Shown piece after piece: positions 35,363 through 47,110 of a stretch of DNA of 64,000 bases (positions are counted from its first letter, which is position 1; the number at the start of each line of letters is the position of its first letter). Both the position numbers and the translations under genes were made by a program. The stretch is from positions 84,948-148,947 of the forward strand of contig SJOL01004833.1 of the NCBI GenBank assembly GCA_004794785.1, written 5' to 3'. Source of the stretch: Opisthorchis felineus. Lineage: Eukaryota > Platyhelminthes > Trematoda > Opisthorchiida > Opisthorchiidae. Under the pieces are notes generated by a model. The model was not told the DNA's origin. It was given only the letters and a program-made list of their open reading frames with translations, and ran no database searches.

Positions 35363-35712
35363 ATCTTCTCACGCTACTAGCAAGCCATAAGTAGCTCAAA
35401 GGAAGAATATTTTCACAAGATGAGTGAAACCTTCATTTGAGTAGTCGCCATTCGAGGATTCAGTCAATACGTGAACATGTGATGTGGTCTCTGTGACTGA
35501 GGGACGAGCGGCGCTACGTCGTGTGGGAGCTAATCACGCCGCTCATCAGCGCTCGTGGCCGAACGACTAAGTGTTCAAACCACTAGCAGGTGGTCGTGGG
35601 TTCGAAACTCCCTACTGGAGTTTCGTGAGATGCACTGATGATTCTGCAGAAGGAAGAAGCAGCTGTACAGTGCTTCTCGATTTTCCAGCATAGACCAGCA
35701 TCACCTGCAGGT
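35363..35712 (+). mobile_element. SINE-B copy, long form (about 350 bp)
   Basis: Order: CATAAGTAGCTC module, AATACGTGAACATGTGATGT, CGTGGCCGAACGACTAAGTG (A-box-like), GGGTTCGAAACTCCC (B box), then GCAGCTGTACAGTGCTTCTC. It is the fullest copy and defines the family: a tRNA-like unit preceded by about 190 bp of unrelated sequence. Confidence 0.66.
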
Positions 35713-36127
35713 AGAATTTCAGCTGACATGATTTCAAAAACCTCAAATAACTTCCCGGATTTCATTGATAATCTTCAAGCTTTAAATTATGAAACTGGAA
35801 AATGTAACCACAGCTGACACCAAGCTGCTCTGAAGCACAATTAACACCATTGAACACGCGTTTGCCTGACCTCAGGAATGTCACATACGCCCCTAAAGGA
35901 ACGAGCAAATCAAAAACATCATAAATTTTATCATTGAGCTATCAAAACAAGTCCTAGGCATTTTACGTGTCAAGCGTGTTGCTTCGACCATACGGGGTCG
36001 TACGAATGGGGAAAAATCAAATTTCTTCCCTCTTGTTCATGAGAAGACAGTTTTTACGTCTGAAAGGATATATGCTGTCTGTAAAGAGTATTTAGGCAAG
36101 CCGAATTGACTCATTTATGGTGAAAGT

Positions 36128-36220
36128 CTAGCGCTCCATCCAGACCAGAACTTCGTATTCGTCTGCGGGTATTTCTTTCCCTTTGTAAGGAAAGTAAGCA
36201 CATCCGTGACTTTCGCGAAC
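36128..36220 (-). CDS. DM9 gene 1, exon 3 (terminal)
   Basis: 93-nt terminal exon: 30 codons and TAG. It starts in phase 0 after CCACCTTTTAG and reads VRESHGCAYFPYKGKEIPAD then EYEVLVWMER and stop. The CAYFPYKGKE and EYEVLV blocks are the typical end of a DM9 repeat and complete the half-repeat of exon 2. No AATAAA signal was identified just downstream. Confidence 0.86.
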   Translation of the reverse strand, partial: VRESHGCAYFPYKGKEIPADEYEVLVWMER

Positions 36221-39200
36221 CTAAAAGGTGGATCATTATGCAGTAGTTAATCTGTTGTGGAGGTAAACTGAAACCTGAAAAAGGTGAACAGGGATAGCGA
36301 CTCTACCAAAGACGCATCATGCTTCAATAGGCTCAGCGTTTATCGCCATTACATGGGAAAAAAATAATCGCTCGGCTGTAACACTTTTTCCGTGTCTGCC
36401 GTGCCACCTGGCACAAGGTGTGAGGTACTGCCAGGCTGATCAGGCCTAGACAGGAGCGGTCGAGATGCCGGGGTTGGGTTCGAACTAGGAACCTTCCGTT
36501 TACTAAATTTGCGCCTTAACCAGTGAACTTTATCAAATTCGTTATATATGGGAGAAAAATCGCTAACATTCACGAGACAGAAAACGAGGCGCGATCTTTT
36601 TTCAGTCCATGCGTTCTTTCAGGACACACTGATGAGTTTGATTAAAGGAGCTAAGCCTGTTCAGTGGTCATACAGTGTGCGGCACGTGGGTAGCAGATCG
36701 GATGGGGTGCAACAGTGTCGGAACGAAAAACATTCAATGGACCACAATGGATGGGCAAATTTAATTCGCCCGCTCAGTACGGTATCTCAGGATGAACCAT
36801 CAATCTTCTTGCATTGGGCATTACGCCGAGTATTCCTCACGGGAAATCTAGTTTAGCTAGGGGTGAAAACAGGTGGATCACTACACCAGATGAAGTCGTA
36901 CTGGTGAACTTTGCGAAGTTCGTCATAACATCTGGATAGTTTCTGACATTAATCCGTGAAATGTTTATCACGACCATCTCAAAACATGAAAGTGTACAAG
37001 AGAAATCTCGCTGCAACTTTGCTTCTGGTTCAGACTGTCAGTTTTATAGACCGATCAAGGGGAGGTTGCGTAGCTTACAAACACGTCCACTTAGTTCCTT
37101 CGGTAGCTGCTATGTTTTTCGTGTGTTTGCCATTGGACCCAAAAGAGTGGATCATATGGTAGTTGAACTATTCATCAAGAAACTTACAATCCGATAGTCT
37201 CTGGAATAGGTTTTTCACTGGTGTATCCCTCCAGACCTGTGCCAGGACAAAGGACGTTCTTTTTTTCAAATATCTCGGATGCTTTTCAGCTGGCCATCGC
37301 CGTAGTTGCAAGATAGATGAATGGACTTATGAGAAAACACCGGAAGTGATAAATCTTGGCACTGATAAAAAACTTGCTTTAAGAGGGTGAAATGCTCACG
37401 CGGGTATCCCGGGTCAACATCGCAACAACCTTCACCCTTCAAGACGAACATAATACGCCTCTGCATGGTCCTTCTATCCACAGAACAGAGCAGCAATCAG
37501 CTGACTAGCAGCAGAAAATGCGTGATCTCTGCAAAATAAACCTCGAGACATTTCCATTCGGGTTGAGATACAAGCCGTGGATTGGACGACTGAAGTCTCA
37601 GGCACATCAGAAAAAATATCATGGCTTCTTTATCTAGGCAGGATGTATCAAGACCTCATAAATCTAGAATAATACGTACATAGTCTTTTTAGTAAATAAC
37701 CAAAATAGCAGGATTTTGGTCAGCATCTCAACCCACACCTCTGCCGTTTGCTTTGCCTTCAGTATTGCCCCATGGTTTATCATATGAGCAAAATGTGAAG
37801 CCGAATATATTACTGGAAGACCGTTTCGGTTTTCGGTTGCCAGATAAGGAACGCACAGTCCATCCGGCAATCCGCCCAGTCATATCAGCGTTTGACCCTT
37901 CTCATTTTGTTACGGTTGTAACTTGACTTGCTCCGGATAACTTTGTTTGTCGTCCTCAATCTCGTTCGAACAGACAGGTGCAGCAATTAGTCTGGGATTT
38001 GGGATTGCTGTTCGGCAGCAGGTTATTCCCAGACCAAATACCTTTCTTTAACACGCATGCTGTTCGAAGTCACGGACTATGGCGGATCGGTGCACTCTTT
38101 AGAGACAACAACTGTTGAGCGCTTCAGTTTTCTAAAGTTCTCTCTTCATTCAAGCCTGACGTAGCGCACTACTCACAAGGTTGCTGAAAACGCCTTGACA
38201 ACCCCACTTCAAGCTTACCGAGTAGGCGCACTCGAAGAGTTTCCAATTAACCTTAGGTGTGCACTTGGCGAAGTGCATTGTTTTGATGACTAATTTAGTC
38301 TCACAATGACACCCGACTGAATCCCAGGGAAATCTCTCGTTTATTTTATTGTTTAGCTAAATGTACTGTTTATAAAGTTGCCTCAGGTCTCAATTGGTAC
38401 GATATTCTAGGGGTCGGGGGTTTTCTGAAAATGCCGAAAACGGGCGATTTTATCTGGGATCAAGTTGAGTCTCCTGTAAAAATCAACTTAATTTGGGTCC
38501 ACTTCGATATCTGTCTTGTTTTGCCCCGGACAATTAGCAGGCATGCAACTCCATCAAATGGTATCTCCATTTGAGTATCAGGGCACAAATCCACCTGGTA
38601 GAAGTCACTCACATGTCATGCTTCAGCTGTAAGCCATTTGTTTCTGACCAAGTAAATTAAGCACATTTTTAAGACTGCTGCGTTTGATGTTTAAGCTACA
38701 GGACTCTGCAAATAAGTCTTCTACTGCGGGCTACTGTCGAATAGGGTTAATCTGCCCTTGGAGAGGAAGTGACTCTCAGCTTGTATTCAGACTAACCGTC
38801 TGCTTACATCATTACTTGGGGACTCGTTTTCATCTCCCTCTCGTCTGAACAATCCTCATTCCGTCCAGGAGCAATTATTCTGGTGAGTCCACAGCAGAGG
38901 GTTTGGGGGAAAATGGACTCAAGTTTCTCTCCCATTAGACTTTATCAGCAATGCATGTCATTGGCCATATCGACGTCTGAGATCTGGACATCTGACATGC
39001 GAGTTGAGCTGGACGCACCTGAATCTGAACAGGGCGAAAGGGCACGCAGTTGAGCGCGACTGCACAAGAGTGATGCGAACGTGAAATCTACAAATTGCGC
39101 GATCACTTGTAATTCTGTGGGAATACGTCTGCAACAGCGTGGTTGTCAGCACTGAATTCACGGGACACTTATCTGAGCTGTGATCTACAATATATCTGAT

Positions 39201-42200
39201 TCACCCTCCCTTTGTTATTGACAAAATCTGTCCGCTGGAATTACAACAAACTGTACTCAGGTGTTATGTGATGAACAGAGCGTTTAATTCCAAAAAAATA
39301 CCAATATTCTCCAAACAAGGAGTCACCTACTGCAACATAATGTCGCTGAGGTAGAACGCAAATCATTAGGAAATACTATGAAATTTCAAACGAAAATTCC
39401 AACTGTCAAATTTGTTCAGTTTCGAAGGAAGGTGTGTATTAGGAGAAGCAGCTCCGAACGTAACTGGACTACACAGCCAATGGAATAACCGTTTTAGTTG
39501 AGACAGATTCAAGTGGTTGTCCTTCACTTGCCCTTGACAGATGAGTTCTATTTTTAGTATCACTTTTTGGCCCGCCTAGAACTTTCCACATGAGCTTTAT
39601 AAACAACCCGTTTTTGGCTGCACGTGACACGCCTGTACGCGTCAGTGTACAATAGACCAGCTGATTCGCACGTTCATTGGCTTTCTGGTTTGGCTAAGCG
39701 CATCAGGCTATCAAGGGGCTATCCAGACTCGGGTTCACGGTATTAAGAAGGCATTTAGAAAACTGTGGTCCATAACAGTGTGGATTACACAAGACAGTTT
39801 GGTCATCCTAGTGTTGAGAAATCTTGGAAAACCTGCAGCAAATGTACACAGTTTTAGGAGCTAAAAATTGGGTTTACGCCATATTTTAAGCACGAAGTCA
39901 GCAGACAGAAGTGTGTGCAACCTCGGAGACAGGCTCCTTCAGAAGGAAACTACCCCGTCTGACAGACCAAGGCAGCATTGCCCGTCGGCTAGTATTCAGT
40001 GTGGAACCTTCCTGAAAAACGGTACTCTAAGTCTAGTCTTTCTTTTGTGATAAGACAGGGATGGTTGGCTCAATCAAGAAAACCCCATGTTCGTCAACTT
40101 ACTTTTCCAACGGCATATTCACCATCAACATACATCCGCGCGACGTATAGTGGTTCCCTGTTCACTGTGATGCCTGCCACCAGAGAGTTTTCCGGTATTT
40201 TTCCATCAGCGTCCTTCATCCATTCAAACCTTTTATCGCCCAGTTGAAATTTTGAAAAGGTTTTATCATTTGTTGACCAGAAGAACAAGTCAACAATAAC
40301 GTGTAGTAATAATAACACTAATACCAACAACAGATAGAACAATCGTCCAGCTGTGAGACCCTTTCAATGCCCAGACCCTATGCCACCCAAAGGAAACACA
40401 GAGCTGAGATACTGCCAGTTTGCTGAAGACTAGACGGGAGCAATCGAGATGCAGAGGTTGGATTGGAACCATTGACCATCCGGTCGGTTAGTTCGCACCT
40501 TAAGTACTGAGAGATCCCAAGTTCAGAATCACGAGTCCCGCCATTCTTGTGTGAAAAGCAACAACCGACAGGAAGTGTCAGTTCATGCACTTTGCTTTTT
40601 GTAAATTCAGTTTTTTTTTAGTTGTTAGACTAGTGGAAAATGTCCTATCAATGTGTGGTAGTAGCTTTTTTCTATTACAGGCAGTTAGGTGCTTCTACGT
40701 TCATGACGCACACGACTGGCCAGAAAATCGGGTCGCTTGCCGGTCCAGCACCAAGGTGAGCTGTGATTGGCCAAAGTTATGGATCCAACAGTCAAACACG
40801 GTTCAGTGTCCGCCCTATGCCGCGTCCAGAAGACGTTGGAATGTTATGACCTCATACACTTCATATAAGATGCGCTGTAATGTTTTTTACCCGGCTTTGG
40901 ACGCACAATACACGTTGTACACCTCTGGTGGTCCTTTCGCTGAAACGCTAGCTTGGGAAATTCAGACAGTGAATTGGGCCGAGGCATTGCACGGACTTCA
41001 GCCCATGTTCCATTGACGAACAAGTATGACTTTTTGGGAGGTTGGAGAGTAGTTAGTGGCAAGTAATATGCATTGTGCTGTGACTTTGCCACCCCAGCCT
41101 TCTCCAGGAGAAATTCCCCATAAATTAGCGGGAACTGAGACATTTTCAAGACGTTGACAGCTAACGCGTCGGAACTACATATGAAATTGGCTGGAACCAA
41201 CGAATTCGGAATGGGGTGATCAGGAGGCGGGGGTTTCGGTCGAGCAGAGGATACCTCACGCGAACACTGCAAGCTAAATTGGCTAGACCATAGGTTACGC
41301 ATGCCGAGATGACCGCTGTCTTTCGTGCCTAATTCGGAGTGCCGAGAATCTGGAGGGAGTGAAGAAAGTCAAGAGACGTCGGGCTGCTGTTAATGTTGTT
41401 CGCCTTTCAGAATGTGGTTCATTTGGCCTTCCCTGTGCATGGCTGGAGACACTGCATCAAATAGCGTCTAATCGACGTAAGTGCTTCCATGCTGTCAGAT
41501 TCTATCCAAATTAACTGACTGAATGTTGGAGATTGTATGACAGTGAAACACCAGCATTCTCATCTCATGTTTCTGTCAATAGTAATGATGCCAACTTAAC
41601 TGCAGGGAGAATGAGTCTCAGCACACATTTTCGGACGCAGATTCGTACATGTTCGCATAAGTATCTTTGCAGGGAACATTGTGACCGTTACTGCGCATAA
41701 ATAAAAAAATTTTCTCTGGTATCTCGCCACCCCTATTGGTTTGTCACTCAGCGGAATACTTCCTTGCTCCAGGTTCTATCTATCTTGGTGGTAAATTCAT
41801 AGTCGGCTGAGTTTTGAACCCCATCAATCTTATGGTATTGCAAATTATACCGTTTTATTTGCCATCTAGATTTTTCAAGGTCACATTCAAACATTCGAAG
41901 CTTAAGAAACTTGGAGTTGACTGTCGGCAGAAACATATGAACGAATAGTTTGATTTTGTTCGAACAGCGCCGAGCGATTGGATATTGAAACACTGCAATC
42001 CTTGTAAGAGAATTGATAAACAAGGCAACTAGTGGACTGCTTCGTCCTCGAGTTCCGTGAAATTCCACTGACAAAAAGTAACATGCCTCGAAATGAATGA
42101 CTCGAGCAAGCAGGCCCCGGTTCTGCAAACTAAAGTAGCACTCGGAAAAAAAGCAAACCTGGTGGAATCCGTCACATACTAAGCAGTTTCATGAAGTAAA

Positions 42201-44878
42201 AAGATGAGCGAAATTTCCTTCACACGAAACACAGTTCACTGTGAGGAATGTGCTCCTAACTGGAAAATCAGCTTCGATTTACGTTCGTCCTTTTGGATAG
42301 CCGGCTCGTCCATACACATAGTAGAAACACCAGATATATTTCCCACTATATGTAATGAATATCCAGTCTATTTTATTGGGAAATTCAGATTTATGGTACT
42401 TTGAAATTTCGATAGCGGACTAACGTACTTCATGTGGACAAGGAGAAATATTTTCAGTGGAAAGAGCCTACGGATGAATCCTTCGTCTAGTCGCGGTCAG
42501 TTCTCGAACCTACCAATCGTACTGTCCTAAACGTTTATTTATGGTACTGCGTCGTGTGAGAATGACTGGCTACCTGTTGGTAGTGTAAGGAGATGTGGGA
42601 ATGAAGCTGAACTGTGCTGAAAAACCGAGAGGCACTGTACTGCCCTATCCTTTTTATTGGACAATATCAGTAGTGTTCATCTCACGAAACCCCGGTGGGG
42701 AGTTTCGAACCCGCAACCTCCCGCATGGTAGTTTGAATCCCTAAACGTCTGGCTGATCAGCAGTGTGATTAGCTCTCACTTAGAAAGGACATAGTGCTAC
42801 TCATCAGTCAATCATGAAAACCACATCACGTGGTCACGTATTGACCGGCTGCCCGAGTGACGACTTCTCAGACGGAAATTTCGCACATCGGGTGAATTTT
42901 GTTATTCCTCTGAGCTACTTATGGATTCTTACTATCGTGAGAAGATTTCGGAAGTTTGGTGAAGATTTCGTCCTGTGAGCGAAGATAGTCTATGCTGAAA
43001 TCCCGAGAAGCTCTGCACAGCCGCAATGTAGCTCAAATGAAGAAATCGTTGCTCGAAGAGTTAGTCGAGACCTGTGACCACATTATTTGGATCCCGTGAA
43101 TGAAGGATGAGCGGCACTGCAACCTGTCCAAGTACCAGTTAACCCCACTAGTGATCAGCCGCGCGCTCGCGGCCGAACGGTTCATTGTTCAAACTACTAT
43201 CCGGGAGGTCACGAGTTCGATACTCCCTACGCGAGTTTTGTGATGTGCGCACTTATGATGATTCCCAGTACGAATGCAACAGCCGTACGGTTGGTTGTTG
43301 GTCTGTTCGCCGAGCTTGGCAGTTGGATTGCAAATGTTTCATCGCCAATCGAGGTGACATCGTCAGTGCGGGGTTGAGTTGGTGAATTCCTCCTCTTCTG
43401 CCTGTGCTTGTGTAGTTTCTTAACAGCATCTGGTAGCTCTGAAGTGATCGGTTGGTCCCGAGGCAGTCTTCGGGTAGTTCGATTGGTCACCTGTGAATCC
43501 GAGTTGGTCTCAATCCATTCTATCTGGTTGGTTCGTTGGGTGCATTCCATTCGACAGTTTCGTGCCTCTGTTGTAATTGTGCCGTTTCCTTCTTGCTTTG
43601 TGGTTTGAATTTGTTCATTTGATTGGTTGATTCAGTGGTTTTCTGCTTTTTTAAAATTAGTTTTCTTCCTTTAAACTCATTGGTCCTTTGGTTGTCGTCA
43701 GGCTTCTTGATTTCCCATGTAGCTATGTAGTTCTCTTGTTTGCTCGTAACGGCTCATAGACTGGGTCGATGTCGATGTGTTTATTGATCGTTTTTTATGT
43801 GGAGTACCACGCCTCGGCAAACTCTCGCTCCCGTTTCGTTCTTGCGTGAGCGAGTATTTGAACATTGTCCAAATTGAACTGATGTCCTCTGTCTTCGGGA
43901 TTGAGACAAGTGACATTGGGTCATGTCTTCTGCTGGCAGGCTTGTGCTCGTGTATTCTGGTAGCAAGTTTTCTTCCAGTTTGGCCAACATAGTGTTTGTC
44001 GCAGTCGTCACACTTAAGTTTTTAGACCACGTTCGTCTTCTTCACTGCATCCAACCTCCCCTTTGGTTTCGAGAGAGTTCTTCTCAACGTGTTTGCAGGC
44101 TTGAAGGCGACTGTAATTTCTATGTTGCCGTAAATGTCGTGCAGATTCACAGGTGGCCAATCAAACTGCGCTAAGACCGCCTAGGGACTAACCAGTCACT
44201 TTAAAGTTACCAGATGCTGTTCAGAAACTATATAAGCACAGGCAGAAGAGGAAGAATTCACCTCCTCAACCCTGCACTGACGATATCACCTCGTTTGGTA
44301 ATGAAACGTTTGCAATCCATCTGCCAAGCTTGGCGAACAGACCAACAACTGAGCAGCGCACCAGAGCTACCTGTATTCCAAAACATTGCCAACAGCTGTA
44401 CAGTGCCTCTCGGCTTTTCGGTATAGATTGGTTTCAAACGTGGGACGAAATCTGCATTTAAACTTTGGACATCCTGGCGAATCTTCGCCACCTACGAAGG
44501 AACGCAACTTTCAGAACGAGAAATTGAAACAAAACGTTTTTTAGCATTTAATAAAAGAAACAGGACACAACAGAGGAGAACGCATCGAATACGAAGTGGT
44601 GAACAACCCGCTTACAATGCTTCAACTCACGTGTGCTTGCAGCTTACTCCTGTTTGGCACAGAGCATCGTATACAAGTTTTTCGTACTCCTTTCCATTGG
44701 CACTGACGTAAGCGGAATGCGTTGACTCCACCAACTTTCCCGGTAGAATGTCTCCGTCGTGTTCTGCCCGACACACGTAGACCTTACCCCCCGCATCCAG
44801 AGCGTTGGGTGGTATTGTGCCACACTCTGCTGGTATCCAAGATAACGTCATCTGATAGCCGCTACCACACTTGGCCAT
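36128..44878 (-). CDS. DM9-domain protein gene 1, complete (three exons)
   Basis: Joining exons 44878-44631, 40229-40103 and 36220-36128 gives 468 nt, a 155-residue protein plus stop. It consists of two tandem DM9 repeats (DM9/DUF3421): residues about 14-75 (W-x5-G-x-IPPNA, KVYVCRAEHDGDILPGK, GKEYEKLVYDALC) and about 84-152 (GKIPENS, REPLYVARMYVDGEYAVGK, YKGKEIPADEYEVLV). There is no signal peptide or membrane segment, so it is probably cytosolic or non-classically released. Known DM9 proteins include a mannose-binding oyster lectin and a Fasciola protein; sugar binding here is inferred from the family. Splice sites are GTGAGT and GTAAGT donors and a TTTTAG acceptor before exon 3; the ATG follows a TTTCAG acceptor, implying a 5' UTR intron. 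Introns are 4401 and 3882 nt and carry many repeats. Exon lengths and phases equal those of the paralog at 62 kb, which strongly supports the model. Confidence 0.88.
36362..36545 (-). mobile_element. SINE-A copy in intron 2 of DM9 gene 1
   Basis: Minus strand: GTTCACTGGTTAAGGCGC, AGTTCGAACCC, CGGCATCTCGACC, body and end. It lies about 140 bp upstream of DM9 exon 3 in the same strand sense. Confidence 0.7.
36550..38160. other. Intron 2 of DM9 gene 1, no recognised insert
   Basis: Intronic in the model; a faintly DM9-like minus frame near 37.7-37.87 kb is discussed among the rejected items. Confidence 0.5.
38165..38430 (-). mobile_element. Hammerhead repeat K, core deleted
   Basis: CACTACTCACAAGGTTGCTG and GAGTAGGCGCACTC flank a collapsed core that lacks the ACCGGTTTCG block. 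The body continues minus-oriented to about 38430. Confidence 0.55.
40103..40229 (-). CDS. DM9 gene 1, exon 2
   Basis: 127-nt exon encoding the first part of the second DM9 repeat (FEWMKDADGKIPENS ... VDGEYAVGK). It ends in phase 0 at a GTAAGT donor. The acceptor (GATAAAAG before GTTTGAATGG) has a poor pyrimidine tract, but length, entry phase and end residues (GK) match exon 2 of the paralog exactly. Confidence 0.87.
40340..40515 (-). mobile_element. SINE-A copy in intron 1 of DM9 gene 1
   Basis: Minus strand: CTCAGTACTTAAGGTGCGAA and a degraded B box, with the body CTGGCAGTATCTCAGCTC. It sits about 110 bp before exon 2 and may explain the poor acceptor context. Confidence 0.65.
42620..42955 (-). 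mobile_element. SINE-B copy, long form
   Basis: Minus strand: CTTCTCACGATAGTAAG, CATAAGTAGCTCAGAGG, CAATACGTGACCACGTGATG, CTGATCAGCC, GGGTTCGAAACTCCCC and GTACAGTGCCTCTCGG. Lies in intron 1 of DM9 gene 1. Confidence 0.64.
43031..43290 (+). mobile_element. SINE-B copy joined to the Penelope-like remnant
   Basis: CGCGGCCGAACGGTTCATTG, then GAGTTCGATACTCCC (B box) and GATGATTCCCAGTACGAATG. It breaks off where the minus-oriented Penelope tail begins. A short opposite-strand SINE-B tail lies at 42985-43030. Confidence 0.6.
43290..44100 (-). mobile_element. Penelope-like element remnant with GIY-YIG domain
   Basis: A broken coding region on the minus strand. Near 44017-43940 it reads LKCDDCDKHYVGQTGRKLAT then RIHEHK, the typical Cys-containing GIY-YIG endonuclease motif at the C-terminus of Penelope-like retroelement proteins. 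Downstream come DPMSLVS and, near 43300-43400, DDVTSIGDETFAIQLPSSAN, a tail also seen in the fragments at 10.1, 24.9, 44.3 and 50.0 kb. Frameshifts separate these parts, and no reverse-transcriptase region is present. It lies in intron 1 of DM9 gene 1. Such elements are known partners of hammerhead motifs in eukaryotes; that they mobilise the hammerhead repeats here is inference. Confidence 0.7.
44205..44365 (+). mobile_element. Penelope-like C-terminal fragment, inverted
   Basis: Encodes PDAVQKLYKHRQKRKNSPPQ followed by TDDITSFGNETFAIHLPSLA, matching the minus-strand tail at 43.3-43.45 kb (DAVKKLHKHRQKRRNSP, TDDVTSIGDETFAIQLPSS). The two copies are in opposite orientation. Confidence 0.62.
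44385..44450 (+). mobile_element. SINE-B 3' fragment
   Basis: AACAGCTGTACAGTGCCTCT then CGGCTTTTCGGTATAGA, adjoining the plus-oriented Penelope tail fragment. Confidence 0.55.
44631..44878 (-). CDS. DM9 gene 1, exon 1
   Basis: 248-nt coding exon carrying the whole first DM9 repeat. The ATG (44878-44876) immediately follows a pyrimidine-rich TTTCAG acceptor. The exon ends in phase 2 before a GTGAGT donor (complement of 44630-44625). An earlier GTAAGC at 44647-44642 would give phase 0 and would not join exon 2 in frame, so I prefer the later donor, which also makes the length identical to the paralog exon. Confidence 0.88.
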
Positions 44879-45879
44879 CTGAAATACAAAGATAAACAAT
44901 GTTGAAAGAGAAGGTAGTGTTTGGTAAACCATCATTTCACTAGTGTGTAGAATTTAGGCTTTTCACCTTACGAAAGTGAAGGCCATCTATGTACAGCCTA
45001 TCAGAGTCGGTCTGCAACATCGCGGTGAACATTGAATGTGCGACAGGACAGACTGACAAACACCGATATCACCTGAATACAACTCAGTAGAGTGAGTATT
45101 TAGGAATGGCCTAGTGACCACGTGAGACAGTCCACTTTTACAGAGCATGCTCGACGCCCCCTTATCGCCCTCTAGGGTTCCATTTGCAGATGCACTGTCA
45201 GTTCCCGCATGGTTGATGAGCACCTACTTACCCGTTTCGGTAGGCTCCCAACCGAGTTTCATCCAAACTTCAACTGATGCTCCACTGGCGAACCATGCTA
45301 AAATTCGACCGCACACGGCAGAATTTGAACCTAAACCTTGTGTTGTTTCCGTCTAGATGTTGAGTGGTCTCGAACGATAAAGACACGTTAGGGTTGGAGT
45401 CATCTAGGACGAATGCCGCCGAATATCTGGCCTCCTACGAAGCACTATAACCCATAACCCACAATAAATGCCCTCAGTCGTCCGACAGGAAGAAATGGAC
45501 TCTCAGTTTTAAAAAGCCTCCTCAGAAGTTAATTTGAAAACAACCAAATTCAGGGTGTAAATTATCTTGTTCATAGATATTCCAATCGTAGCCTTTTTGA
45601 ACATAAGGCAGTTTTGAACTCGCTGTTAGGATCGAAAGTACAGGCAGTGCCATGAGCGATGTTCGCGCAGTCAGTAAGAAATAACTTAGAGATTGAAAAT
45701 AGCAGCTTTTCAAGTGTGAATGCTCCAAACCACTCAGGTTTGTTACTTTTTGGGTTCACTGTTTAGGCAGTTACAGATTCATCGCTGTTCACAACAAACA
45801 GATAAAATTAAGAGAGCAGAATAGTGCAGCCAGACTGAGCTGGTCACGAGGTACTGTTGCTCTCTTTAGAATTCAAGAC

Positions 45880-46245
45880 GAGGCCTTAGAGAACAGCATG
45901 ACGCTGTGTATGCCACGTCGAACTGAACATCCGCGTAGGAGCACAGTAGCCGCAGTAGCCGCTTCGATGTGTCAGAGAGTTTGCGCGTGTGCGTGTCCGT
46001 TCGTCAATATACCACCGATCTGGCGTGTGACTGTAGTGGCCGATTGGATGCGCGTCCGATGTTTGCACGCGTGCGTGTGGGATGACTGGACACGTGACTC
46101 AGTTATTTGCTTACCCGTTACAAGGCGGACCTGCTTGGCCGCATGTACGCAGTACACCCGTGCCCTTACCTGCGTGTTTTCTGATTTAATTTGAACTTAC
46201 AATAAAGCCGAGTCTAAATAAATGCATAAGAAGCCTTGTAACAAG
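45880..46245 (+). other. Possible solo-LTR-like segment
   Basis: A GC- and CpG-rich stretch (GCGCGTGTGCGTGTCCG, GCACGCGTGCGTGTGGG) followed by AATAAAGCCG and CTTGTAACA, then ATTGGGTAACGAAGTCGG. The order resembles an LTR R region, polyadenylation signal and junction. No second LTR, gag or pol was found, so this is weak. Confidence 0.22.
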
Positions 46246-47014
46246 AATTGGGTAACGAAGTCGGATGGCTTGATCCAATGCCATTGCGCGATGCATTACC
46301 GATCTAGGTTGATTAGCAGATGCCCTGGCTGGGCATCAAGCTGTTAGGTGCCGCCTGTCTGAACTGGTTGCCGTTCTATTAGCCCCAGAAACTGAGCAAA
46401 GTTTTCCCCCATTCCTGGGCCCAACTGCCTCATCGTACGTCCAAAGAATTCCGCCGCACGGCAGCAAGAGAATGAGAGTGCACTAACATATTTTGGCATG
46501 GTTGGGCACTCTATCTTTGAGGCTGAGGGAGCACATCCGCCTACATGTCAGCCAGATTCGAGGTGACGCGGTGGGGAAATTTTCTCCACTGGTGTAAAGC
46601 CTTTTGTTCGGTGACTTGGCTAGCCTTAAACGGCCCGAGCGGCCATAGCAAGGTACGTTTTAATGATTTGGAATCATCATATCTTGAAAAGGTCTAAATT
46701 TTTATTTGAGGATCTCCAAAGTCGCTTTATTGATTAAATTGTTTTGAATGCTGGTTATGTTGCTGAATATAGGCAGCTCGGGTGTGCTGCTTGCTGGCCG
46801 GTTGCTTGAATACTGCTGCCTTGATCTTTGCAAATGTATGCCTTGAAAGGATCTTGACAAAGGCATGTTTATCAACCCATCTTTGTGCTTATTTTAGGGG
46901 GGATTTTCGGAATTCTCATTCTCACGACTTAGTCAGACCCAAACAGACCAGATCAACTTCGTTTCATCAAGCAAAGTCCTCAAGGCCAGAAAGGGGGCAG
47001 AATTAATCAGTTAT

Positions 47015-47110
47015 ATGGTTGATATGGTATGGTATAGTATAGAAGTGTATGATAACACAGCATAATATATATAGTAAAGCATAGTATGGTATGGTGTAGT
47101 ATCGCATCTG
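47015..47110 (-). repeat. Short ACTAT-type array, opposite orientation
   Basis: GGTATGGTATAGTATAG-type units; the minus strand reads as the 15-17 kb arrays. Confidence 0.7.

Noticed and set aside
37664..37920. Minus-strand frame with a faint DM9 look (GGLPDG, RNGLPVIYSASHF) in intron 2 of DM9 gene 1
   Set aside because: An in-frame stop lies just upstream with no acceptor after it, spacing differs by three residues from exon 2, and there is no donor at the expected end. At best a very old duplicated exon; likely chance.
40585..41302. Long overlapping frames on both strands (143 codons plus, 152 codons minus)
   Set aside because: No domain, no convincing splice sites, and located inside intron 1 of DM9 gene 1.
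41748..42128. 126-codon minus frame inside intron 1 of DM9 gene 1
   Set aside because: No recognisable motif and nothing fitting between DM9 exons 1 and 2, which join in phase without it.
44642..44647. GTAAGC as the exon 1 donor of DM9 gene 1
   Set aside because: It leaves phase 0, which would not read into exon 2; the GTGAGT 17 nt further gives the right phase and the same exon length as the paralog.
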